From an uncultured Bacteroidales bacterium (GTDB taxonomy: Bacteria; Bacteroidota; Bacteroidia; Bacteroidales; P3), in NCBI GenBank assembly GCA_937876865.1, contig CALEFF010000051.1, positions 1 to 10,102 on the forward strand: DNA of 10,102 bases, given 5' to 3'. The notes below the pieces were generated by a model. That model did not search any database and had not been told where the DNA came from. It saw only the letters and a list, made by a program, of their open reading frames with translations. This document shows positions 1 through 6,135 of this stretch, piece by piece (the stretch's first letter is position 1; each line of letters starts with the position of its first letter). The translations under genes were made by a program, and so were the position numbers.

Positions 1-653
1 TTAAGATATGGGACGCAAACACAGGACAATGCCTTAAAACCTTGGAGGGACATTCAGATGGTATCGAATCCGTAGCATATAGTCCCGATGGCACAAAAAT
101 TATCAGCGGTTCGTATGATGAAACCATTAAGATATGGGATGCAAACACAGGAGAATGCATTAAAACCTTGGAGGGACATTCAGATTTGGTCAATTCCGTA
201 GCATATAGTCCAGACGGTACAAAAATAATCAGCGGTTCATGGGATAAAACCGTTAAGATATGGGATGCAAACACAGGAGAATGCATTAAAACATTGGAGG
301 GATATTCAAAGAGTGTCGAATCCGTAGCATATAGTCCCGATGGCACAAAAATTATCAGCGGTGCAGGGGATGATAATATTAAGATATGGGATGCAAACAC
401 AGGAAAATGCCTTAAAACCTTGGAGGGACATTCAGATTGGGTCAATTCCGTAGCATATAGTCCCGATGGCACAAAAATTATCAGCGGTTCATGGGATAAA
501 ACCATTAAGATATGGGATGCAAACACAGGACAATGTCTTCAAACCTTGATGGGACATTCATGGCAAGTCTATTCCGTATCATATAGTCCTGATGGCACAA
601 AAATAATCAGCGGTTCAAATGATAGAACCATTAAGATATGGGGAGAGGAATAG
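1..653 (+). CDS. WD40-repeat protein, C-terminal part (5' end outside window)
   Basis: The reading frame is open from the window edge (first full codon at base 3) to TAG at 651-653, so the apparent TTG start at base 42 is internal and the N-terminus is missing. The visible part is the end of one WD40 unit followed by five more units of 42 residues, each with GH(S), SPDGTKIISG and KIWDANTG. The last unit ends shortly after its KIW. WD40 units fold as blades of a beta-propeller used for protein or ligand binding. At DNA level the units are almost identical, and amino acid changes cluster after GHS and after the SG of IISG, which map to propeller loops. In bacteria such arrays often sit behind an N-terminal effector or a STAND/NACHT NTPase, but that part is not visible, so function cannot be assigned. 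The gene ends at a strong terminator. Confidence 0.93.
   Translation, partial: KIWDANTGQCLKTLEGHSDGIESVAYSPDGTKIISGSYDETIKIWDANTGECIKTLEGHSDLVNSVAYSPDGTKIISGSWDKTVKIWDANTGECIKTLEGYSKSVESVAYSPDGTKIISGAGDDNIKIWDANTGKCLKTLEGHSDWVNSVAYSPDGTKIISGSWDKTIKIWDANTGQCLQTLMGHSWQVYSVSYSPDGTKIISGSNDRTIKIWGEE
48..653 (+). repeat. 126-bp tandem repeats encoding WD40 blades
   Basis: Units begin at 48, 174, 300, 426 and 552, exactly 126 bp (42 codons) apart, each starting GGA (CAT or TAT) TCA. The last is cut short by the stop codon. Long blocks are identical between units, with few silent changes (unit 2 has a small cluster in its SPDGT codons). This suggests recent duplication or ongoing homogenisation. Confidence 0.93.
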
Positions 654-675
654 GGATTGATTTTATAATATAAAG

Positions 676-722
676 AAAAACGCTCGTGAGTCTTTGTTTT
701 ATTTTGACTTACGAGCGTTTTT
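676..722 (+). terminator. Intrinsic terminator, probably bidirectional
   Basis: Arms 676-692 and 706-722 form a 17-bp stem around a 13-base loop, with A5 before and T5 after. The one imperfect pair is G-U when read on the plus strand but A-C on the minus strand, so it looks tuned to the WD40 gene. It also lies just beyond the end of the convergent ATPase gene at 728. Confidence 0.9.
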
Positions 723-727
723 GCAAT

Positions 728-1981
728 TTACATTTCCAAACTATTTTCTTTAAGTAAAAAATCAAACAATCCAATGGTCAATATTCCTTCTTCATTTCGG
801 CGAGGCATAATGTGATCTTTTACAATAATTATTTTTTTAAATGAATCATTGATATTTATCAATGAACGTGATTCTTGAATTTCTTTTTCTCTATCAGGAA
901 TTGAAAAAGCCGATTGTATATAATACTTTTTGCTTCCAAGACTTGCTATAAAATCCACTTCAAGTTGAGTACGAAGCCACTTTCCTTCTTTATTAAGTGT
1001 CTTTATCTCTACCATTCCAACATCAACTCTATAACCTCGCACAATCAATTCATTGTAAATAATGTTTTCCATTATGTGAGTTTCTTCCTGCTGACGCATA
1101 TCTAAAATAGCATTTCTTAGACCTATATCTGCAAAATAATACTTTGCGAGTGTATTGATGTATTTTTTACCCTTTATATCGTATCGTATAGCTTTATTTA
1201 GAAGAAAAGAATCTAACAAATAAGAGAGATAGTTGGAAATTGTTTGACTTCCTATATTTACATTTTTAACACTTTTGAAAGTATTAGATAATTTTGTAGG
1301 ATTACAAGGACTTCCTATTGATGATGCTATGATTAGCATTAGCTCTCTCATCTCATTTTCATTTTTTACTTTATGTCTTTCAATAATATCTGCTAAATAA
1401 ACTGTCTCAAATAGGTTTTTCAAATAATTTATCTTCTTTTCCTCGTTATCAAAAGACAAAATAAGAGGCAATCCTCCATAAGTGTAATATTCTCTCCAAG
1501 CTTCTTGTTTATCTCCGCCTTTTACTGAATAAAATTCCGAAAAAGAAAGTGGATTTATATGAATAGTTTCTCCTCTACCTCTAAATTCTGTTGGAATATC
1601 TGATGAAAGAAAATGAGAATTACTTCCTGTGACGTATGTATCTGCATTTTCTATATGACGAAAACTATTTAATACATCAACAAATTCGTCCATCAATTGA
1701 ACCTCATCTATGATAATGTAATATAACTCTTTATCTTTTATTCTATTATGAACGTAATGTAGCATTGTATCTGGATTTCTCAAATCCTTATTCAAACGAT
1801 CTTCTAAATCAATTCTTATAATATGATCTTCCGAAATTCCATTTGCTAATAAATATTTATAGAATAAAACATTTAAAAGGTAAGATTTACCACATCTTCT
1901 TATTCCTGTTACAACCTTTATAAAGCCATTTTGACGACTTTCTATTAATTGTTGTAGATATTTATCTCTTTTTATTTCCAT
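728..1981 (-). CDS. AAA_14 / DUF4143 family ATP-binding protein
   Basis: A 417-residue P-loop ATPase of the AAA_14 plus DUF4143 architecture, common in Bacteroidota and of unclear role. Visible motifs are Walker A (GIRRCGKS, 26-33), Walker B (YYIIIDEV, 87-94), a sensor-like TGSNS (118-122) and FRGRG (133-137). The C-terminal part has EVDFIAS followed by KKYYIQ, the usual DUF4143 pattern resembling a PD-(D/E)XK fold with Gln where Lys would be expected, so nuclease activity is doubtful. The start at 1981 (MEIKRDKYL) is preferred over an in-frame ATG at 2062. That longer version would translate one copy of the upstream repeat and would begin before the predicted transcription start near 2016. 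The gene follows lysC on the same strand but has its own promoter. Confidence 0.9.
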   Translation of the reverse strand: MEIKRDKYLQQLIESRQNGFIKVVTGIRRCGKSYLLNVLFYKYLLANGISEDHIIRIDLEDRLNKDLRNPDTMLHYVHNRIKDKELYYIIIDEVQLMDEFVDVLNSFRHIENADTYVTGSNSHFLSSDIPTEFRGRGETIHINPLSFSEFYSVKGGDKQEAWREYYTYGGLPLILSFDNEEKKINYLKNLFETVYLADIIERHKVKNENEMRELMLIIASSIGSPCNPTKLSNTFKSVKNVNIGSQTISNYLSYLLDSFLLNKAIRYDIKGKKYINTLAKYYFADIGLRNAILDMRQQEETHIMENIIYNELIVRGYRVDVGMVEIKTLNKEGKWLRTQLEVDFIASLGSKKYYIQSAFSIPDREKEIQESRSLININDSFKKIIIVKDHIMPRRNEEGILTIGLFDFLLKENSLEM

Positions 1982-1986
1982 CTTTA

Positions 1987-2020
1987 CATTAAATTTTTGC
2001 CAATATTGGCAATTTTTTAA
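1987..2020 (-). repeat. 34-bp direct repeat, copy 1, with palindromic operator-like site
   Basis: This copy is a perfect match to 2060-2093. It contains the 16-bp perfect palindrome TTGCCAATATTGGCAA at 1997-2012, just downstream of the predicted transcription start of the DUF4143 ATPase and upstream of its ATG. Position and symmetry suggest a repressor site; no regulator is identified. Confidence 0.8.
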
Positions 2021-2022
2021 TG

Positions 2023-2051
2023 CAAAAATAGTAATATTTTGCTTTTTACAA
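2023..2051 (-). promoter_or_regulatory. Promoter of the DUF4143 ATPase gene
   Basis: Read on the minus strand, TTG (2049-2051) is followed by 18 bases and then TATTTTTG (2023-2030). This matches the Bacteroidota TTG / TAnnTTTG consensus with a spacer one base short of the usual 19. Transcription would start near 2016, giving a leader of about 35 nt that contains the copy-1 palindrome. Confidence 0.6.
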
Positions 2052-2059
2052 GTTTTCTG

Positions 2060-2093
2060 CATTAAATTTTTGCCAATATTGGCAATTTTTTAA
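2060..2093 (-). repeat. 34-bp direct repeat, copy 2, with palindromic operator-like site
   Basis: The second perfect copy has its palindrome at 2070-2085. It lies between the lysC stop (2104) and the ATPase promoter, upstream of the -33 element. The two palindrome centres are 73 bp apart, close to seven helical turns. After the 34 bp there is one mismatch, then GCA is shared again. Confidence 0.8.
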
Positions 2094-2103
2094 CGCAGAG
2101 TGA

Positions 2104-3384
2104 TTAGTTTTCTTCAATCAAACACTGCAAGGTTACTCTATTTTTTTGCTCAATAAGGATTCTGCCTTTTTTGTTTAGGTTTTCTATTGTTTCTTGTGTA
2201 TAATGTCGGATTGTTATCAGTTGTAAATCGTTATTGTATTTGACATTATAGTCTTGTTGCAAGGCTTCTATTAGTCTTGGTAAGACATAATCGTTTTGGT
2301 CAAAGCATACGGAAAAGGTTAAGGCGGAATTTTGAATCAAATTCACCTTTACGCCAAAGGAAGACAACTCTGAGAAAATATTTGCAAGGTTTTCTTCCAC
2401 AATAAAGGAGAAATCTTTTGCCGAAACGGAAAGCAGGGTTTGTTTGTCTTTGAATATATAGTTTGGCACTAAGGGTTTGACTTCTTCGGCGTGCGTTATC
2501 ACCGTTCCTTCTTTCTCTGGGTTTAGAAAACTCTTTACATAAAGTGGGATTGCTTTGTTTTCAAGTGGTTTTATTGTCTTTGGGTGAATTACTGAAGCTC
2601 CATAGTAGGACAATTCTATGGCTTCGCGATAGGGAACTTGCTCTAATTTCTTTGCATCGGGCATTCTTTTTGGGTCAGCCGACATTAAACCATCTACATC
2701 TTTCCAAATCGTTAAGGATTTTGCCTCAAAACAATATGCAAATATGGCAGCAGAATAGTCAGAGCCTTCTCTACCGAGCGTTGTTGTGTATCCCTCGCGT
2801 GTAGAGCCTATGAATCCTTGCGTAAGCACTAAATCTGTTTCAAGAAATAGGTTGTTGAGTTTTTCTTTTACTTCTTTTTCGGTTTTTTTCCAATCTACTT
2901 GTGCTCCACGATATGAGTTGTCTGTTTTTATTACTTCTTGTGCCGGGATAAGTCGGTGATTTATGTCAAGGCTTGTCATATATAGCGAAAGAATTGCAGT
3001 AGATATTTTCTCACCGTAGGAAACTATACTATCATAAAGAAAGTCGTAGTCCTTAGGATTAAGACTTAGTAGGTTTTGTTTTAGGTCTAAGAAAATTTCT
3101 TCTACCATAGAAAGTGCTATATCAAGAGCCGATGTGTTTTCAAACAATTCTTTTACTATGGAGGTATGATATGCTTTTATAAAGTCAAATTCTTCTTGAT
3201 TGAAGCGTGTGAATCTGTACCATAAATCTACTATTTTCTCTAAGGAATTGGTGGTTTTGCCCATTGCGGAAACGACTACTACTCTTGCTTTTTCGTCTAA
3301 TTGCAATATTGATATGACATTCTTTATTGAAGTGGCACTATTGACCGATGCTCCACCGAACTTTTCTACGAAAATCTCTCTCAT
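2104..3384 (-). CDS. lysC: Aspartate kinase (monofunctional)
   Basis: Catalyses ATP-dependent phosphorylation of L-aspartate to 4-phospho-L-aspartate, the first step toward lysine/diaminopimelate, threonine and methionine. The 426-residue protein shows the N-terminal KFGG (8-11), VSYGEKIS (122-129), the TLGREGSDYSA segment (202-212), WKDVDG (227-232) and YYGASVIHPKT (260-270). A C-terminal ACT region starts near 316 and is expected to bind an allosteric amino acid. There is no homoserine dehydrogenase domain. The start at 3384 (MREIFVEKFGG) places the kinase fold at the N-terminus as usual. An ATG at 3504 in the same frame would add a 40-residue hydrophobic tail read from the divergent promoter region and is rejected. 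The gene is divergent from ftsX, with 109 bp between starts. Confidence 0.96.
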   Translation of the reverse strand: MREIFVEKFGGASVNSATSIKNVISILQLDEKARVVVVSAMGKTTNSLEKIVDLWYRFTRFNQEEFDFIKAYHTSIVKELFENTSALDIALSMVEEIFLDLKQNLLSLNPKDYDFLYDSIVSYGEKISTAILSLYMTSLDINHRLIPAQEVIKTDNSYRGAQVDWKKTEKEVKEKLNNLFLETDLVLTQGFIGSTREGYTTTLGREGSDYSAAIFAYCFEAKSLTIWKDVDGLMSADPKRMPDAKKLEQVPYREAIELSYYGASVIHPKTIKPLENKAIPLYVKSFLNPEKEGTVITHAEEVKPLVPNYIFKDKQTLLSVSAKDFSFIVEENLANIFSELSSFGVKVNLIQNSALTFSVCFDQNDYVLPRLIEALQQDYNVKYNNDLQLITIRHYTQETIENLNKKGRILIEQKNRVTLQCLIEEN

Positions 3385-3411
3385 AAGAATTATATTTATG
3401 GTTTCAAACAA

Positions 3412-3419
3412 CAAAAGTA
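3412..3419 (-). promoter_or_regulatory. Putative -7 element for lysC
   Basis: TACTTTTG on the minus strand fits the Bacteroidota TAnnTTTG box and lies 27 bases upstream of the lysC ATG, implying a leader of about 20-25 nt. No TTG is seen at the expected -33 distance, so the call rests on one box. Confidence 0.4.
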
Positions 3420-3439
3420 AACAAAAATGAGGATTTCTA

Positions 3440-3469
3440 TTGAGTTTTTTCAAAAAAAGCGTATTTTTG
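3440..3469 (+). promoter_or_regulatory. Promoter of the ftsX-truB operon
   Basis: TTG at 3440-3442, exactly 19 bases, then TATTTTTG at 3462-3469: an exact match to the Bacteroidota housekeeping promoter pattern. Transcription would start near 3475, about 20 nt before the ftsX ATG at 3494. This also rules out the in-frame TTG at 3440 as the ftsX start, since it is the -33 element. Confidence 0.75.
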
Positions 3470-3493
3470 CAAGAAAATATAAGAAAAAAAATA

Positions 3494-4372
3494 ATGAAAA
3501 ACAATCATAGTAACAAATCACACGGACTTTGGAGTGCGAGTTTCTCTACAACGCTTAGCATTTCCTTAGTAATGTTTCTTCTCGGCTTTATTTTTCTTTT
3601 CATTTATCACGCCTACAATGTGTCAAATGAGATAAAAGAGCAAGTTTCTTTTACGGTATATCTTAATTCTGGCACTTCAAGCGAAGAAGCCTTGGCTTTG
3701 GAGAAAGAAATTCAACTTAACCCTAAGGTAAAGTCCACTAAATATATTTCTCCCGAAGAGGCAGCTCAAATGATGAATAAGATAATGGGCGATAATCACC
3801 TTATGGTTTTGGATAGCGTTAATCCTTATCAAGCATCTATTGAGGTAAACCTAAAAGCTCAGTCATTGAATATTACACAAATTAGACAATTTATTTTAAG
3901 TGTTGAATCCAAAGACATAGTTGATGTTGTGGATTATAGACATGACTTAATCACCGACATAAACAACATTATCTACAACATAAGTGCTTTTATATTTGTG
4001 TTGTTCCTTTGTTTGCTATTCATCGCAATTACTCTTATCAATCACACTATTAGACTTTCTATAAGCAACAAACGTTTGCAAATACGCTCTATGGAGTTGA
4101 TTGGAGCAAAACCAAGTTTCATTAGACGCCCTTTTATTGCTAAGGGATTTATGCTTGGATTGATTGGTAGCATTGTTGCAGATGTGTTTTTGGCAGGCGT
4201 TCTTTTTTGGGCATATTCAAGCATCGGAGGATTAAATATTCTTGATCACATAAAAATCTATGCGATAATTGGAATAAGTATTATAGTTCTTGGAACGCTC
4301 CTAACTCTTATTTTCACAGGACGTTCGATTAGAAAAAATATGAACTTAAAAAGTAGTAAACTTTACAGATAA
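3494..4372 (+). CDS. ftsX: Cell division protein FtsX (permease-like)
   Basis: FtsX is the membrane partner of the ATPase FtsE. In well-studied bacteria the complex sits at the division site and controls peptidoglycan hydrolases through its extracytoplasmic domain. The 292-residue protein has the FtsX plan: a cytoplasmic N-terminus, TM1 at about 21-41, an extracytoplasmic domain (about 42-160, including FTVYLNSGTSSEEA and YISPEEAAQMM), then TM2 (about 162-183), TM3 (about 217-241) and TM4 (about 254-276). Between TM2 and TM3 is the conserved cytoplasmic stretch with RSMELIGAKPSFIRRPF. ftsE is not adjacent here, which is usual in Bacteroidota. It is the first gene of a four-gene operon; DUF3098 follows after 11 bases. 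Confidence 0.95.
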   Translation: MKNNHSNKSHGLWSASFSTTLSISLVMFLLGFIFLFIYHAYNVSNEIKEQVSFTVYLNSGTSSEEALALEKEIQLNPKVKSTKYISPEEAAQMMNKIMGDNHLMVLDSVNPYQASIEVNLKAQSLNITQIRQFILSVESKDIVDVVDYRHDLITDINNIIYNISAFIFVLFLCLLFIAITLINHTIRLSISNKRLQIRSMELIGAKPSFIRRPFIAKGFMLGLIGSIVADVFLAGVLFWAYSSIGGLNILDHIKIYAIIGISIIVLGTLLTLIFTGRSIRKNMNLKSSKLYR

Positions 4373-4383
4373 CAATATAAGAA

Positions 4384-4623
4384 ATGAAAGATAATACAGA
4401 AGAAAAGCAAGGTTTTGCCTTCGGAAAGCAAAACTACATTTGGATGATTATAGGAGTAGTAGTTTTAATCTTGGGATATATTCTTCTTTCTGGTGGAGGA
4501 AGCGAAAATCCTGATGAATTTAATTATGCTCTTTTTAATACAAGACGTTTAGTTATTGCCCCTATTTTAATTGTTGGAGGTTTGGTAATAGAGGTTTATG
4601 CAATAATGAAAAAATCCAAATAA
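4384..4623 (+). CDS. DUF3098 family small membrane protein
   Basis: A 79-residue protein matching the DUF3098 pattern: FAFGKQNY (11-18), a first membrane helix (about 19-36) ending in LLSGGGSENPDEFN, the NTRRLVIAP motif (52-60) and a second helix (about 57-74). The family is largely confined to Bacteroidota and its function is unknown. It lies between ftsX and uppP (spacings 11 and 7 bases), so it is cotranscribed with envelope genes. A role near the cell-division or lipid-carrier machinery is inference from position only. Confidence 0.92.
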   Translation: MKDNTEEKQGFAFGKQNYIWMIIGVVVLILGYILLSGGGSENPDEFNYALFNTRRLVIAPILIVGGLVIEVYAIMKKSK

Positions 4624-4630
4624 TTAGAAA

Positions 4631-5425
4631 ATGGGAATCTTTGAAGCAATCATTATAGCAATAGTTGAAGGTCTTACAGAGTTTCTTCCCGTTTCTTCAA
4701 CCGGACATATGATTATCACTCAAGGTGTTTTAGGAATGGAAAGCACCGATTTTGTAAAACTATTCACTATTTGCATTCAGTTTGGTGCAATATTATCGGT
4801 TTTAGTCATTTATTGGAAGAGATTTTTCCAAACAATGAATTTCTATTGGAAGCTCTTAGTTGCTTTTCTTCCTGCTGCAATAATAGGTTTCTTAGCAGGA
4901 GACTTAATAGACTCTGTTTTGGAAAACGTTTGGGTAGTTTCCGTTATGTTAATCATAGGAGGAGTATTTATGCTCTTTGTTGATAAATGGTTTAACAAGC
5001 CTTCACAAGACCAAACTATTACTTACAAAAAGAGTTTCTTTATTGGCTTGGTGCAATGTATTGCAATGATTCCGGGAGTGAGTCGTTCTATGGCGACAAT
5101 CGTTGGAGGTATGAGTCAAAAGCTTTCAAGAGAAACCGCAGCTGAGTTTTCTTTCTTCTTAGCCGTACCTACAATGCTTGCAGCCTCAGGATACAAACTC
5201 TTACAAGCAATATTAGAACCAGGAGGTGTGCAAATGATAACAGATAACATTACTGCATTGATCGTTGGTAATGTTGTAGCGTTTATTGTTGCAATATTAG
5301 CAATTAAATTCTTTATTAGTTTTCTTACAAAGCACGGATTCAAAGCCTTTGGCTATTATAGAATTATCGTAGGTGCTCTTATCATAGTTTTAATGCTTTG
5401 TGGAGTAAATCTTTCAGTTGCATAA
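4631..5425 (+). CDS. uppP: Undecaprenyl-diphosphate phosphatase (UppP/BacA)
   Basis: An integral membrane enzyme that hydrolyses undecaprenyl diphosphate to undecaprenyl phosphate, recycling the lipid carrier for peptidoglycan and surface glycans; overproduction is known to give bacitracin resistance. The 264-residue protein shows both signature regions. EGLTEFLPVSSTGH (13-26) has E13, E17, S23 and H26, which align with E. coli E17, E21, S27 and H30. PGVSRS (148-153) supplies the catalytic Arg152. Multiple hydrophobic helices span the rest. The length is typical. It starts 7 bases after DUF3098 and ends 3 bases before truB, so translation is probably coupled. Confidence 0.97.
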   Translation: MGIFEAIIIAIVEGLTEFLPVSSTGHMIITQGVLGMESTDFVKLFTICIQFGAILSVLVIYWKRFFQTMNFYWKLLVAFLPAAIIGFLAGDLIDSVLENVWVVSVMLIIGGVFMLFVDKWFNKPSQDQTITYKKSFFIGLVQCIAMIPGVSRSMATIVGGMSQKLSRETAAEFSFFLAVPTMLAASGYKLLQAILEPGGVQMITDNITALIVGNVVAFIVAILAIKFFISFLTKHGFKAFGYYRIIVGALIIVLMLCGVNLSVA

Positions 5426-5428
5426 GAA

Positions 5429-6118
5429 ATGATAGACTTTGAAAAAGGTGGCGTAATCCTTGTAAACAAACCATACGAGTGGACTTCATTTCAAGCAGTC
5501 AATAAGATAAAAGTAAGACTGAAACATTACTTCAACACAAAGAAAATAAAAATAGGACACGCTGGCACCTTAGACCCCTTAGCGACAGGTTTGCTAATTG
5601 TTTGCGTTGGAAAATTCACAAAAAAGATTGAAGAATATCAAGCACAAGAGAAAGAATACACAGGAACCTTTTATTTAGGAGCAACAACCCCTTGTTTTGA
5701 TAAAGAAAAAGAGATTGATAACTACTATCCTACCGATCACATAACACAAGAGGCTATTTACAAAGCAGCAGAGGCTTTCTTAGGTGAACAAGATCAAATT
5801 CCGCCAATGTTTTCTGCCCTAAAAGTAAATGGAGTAAGAGCATACGAATTTGCAAGAGACAATAAAGAAATAGAACTAAAATCAAGAAAAATCACAATCA
5901 AAGAATTTGAAATCACACGCATAGCCTTGCCCGAAGTAGATTTTAGAATAGTTTGTTCAAAAGGCACCTACATAAGAAGTATCGCGAGAGACTTTGGTTT
6001 TTACCTTAATTCCGGAGCCTATCTCACAGCCCTATGCCGCACAAGAATAGGCGAATACACCCTAAACCAAGCCCAAGAATTAGAAGACATTATTTCCGAA
6101 TACGAAAAAGGCGAGTAG
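5429..6118 (+). CDS. truB: tRNA pseudouridine(55) synthase TruB
   Basis: Isomerises U55 to pseudouridine in the T-loop of tRNAs. The 229-residue protein begins with GGVILVNKPYEWTSF, then GHAGTLDPLATG (43-54) with catalytic Asp49. The family motifs YTGTFYLGATTPCFDKE (77-93), PPMFSALKVNG (125-135) and CSKGTYIRSIARD (177-189) follow. It is short, with no C-terminal PUA domain, which is common in Bacteroidota. It is the last gene of the ftsX operon. Its final codons (Lys-Gly-Glu-stop) form one arm of the terminator hairpin shared with the convergent gene. Confidence 0.97.
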   Translation: MIDFEKGGVILVNKPYEWTSFQAVNKIKVRLKHYFNTKKIKIGHAGTLDPLATGLLIVCVGKFTKKIEEYQAQEKEYTGTFYLGATTPCFDKEKEIDNYYPTDHITQEAIYKAAEAFLGEQDQIPPMFSALKVNGVRAYEFARDNKEIELKSRKITIKEFEITRIALPEVDFRIVCSKGTYIRSIARDFGFYLNSGAYLTALCRTRIGEYTLNQAQELEDIISEYEKGE

Positions 6119-6135
6119 TGATTTACTCGCCTTTT
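6106..6135 (+). terminator. Bidirectional terminator inside two convergent coding ends
   Basis: Arms AAAAGGCGAGTA (6106-6117) and TACTCGCCTTTT (6124-6135) form a perfect 12-bp stem with a 6-base loop. A and T runs flank it in both directions. It overlaps the last codons of truB and of the convergent nuclease gene, so the two stop codons (6116-6118 and 6123-6125) sit at or in the loop. Confidence 0.8.

Noticed and set aside
48..653. Tandem repeats as a CRISPR or non-coding satellite
   Set aside because: The period is exactly 42 codons with an uninterrupted frame and clear WD40 motifs.
1982..2062. N-terminal extension of the DUF4143 ATPase from an ATG at 2062
   Set aside because: It would translate one 34-bp repeat copy and start upstream of the predicted transcription start; the family begins at MEIKRD-like sequence.
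1997..2085. The two TTGCCAATATTGGCAA palindromes as plus-strand terminators (T6 follows each)
   Set aside because: No plus-strand gene ends here, the hairpin would be short with almost no loop, and their position around a minus-strand promoter fits regulatory sites better.
3440..3493. TTG start for ftsX 18 codons upstream
   Set aside because: That TTG is the -33 element of an exact-consensus promoter, and transcription would begin downstream of it.
3385..3504. 40-residue N-terminal extension of aspartate kinase
   Set aside because: Aspartate kinases start just before KFGG. The extension reads through the divergent promoter region and overlaps the ftsX start.
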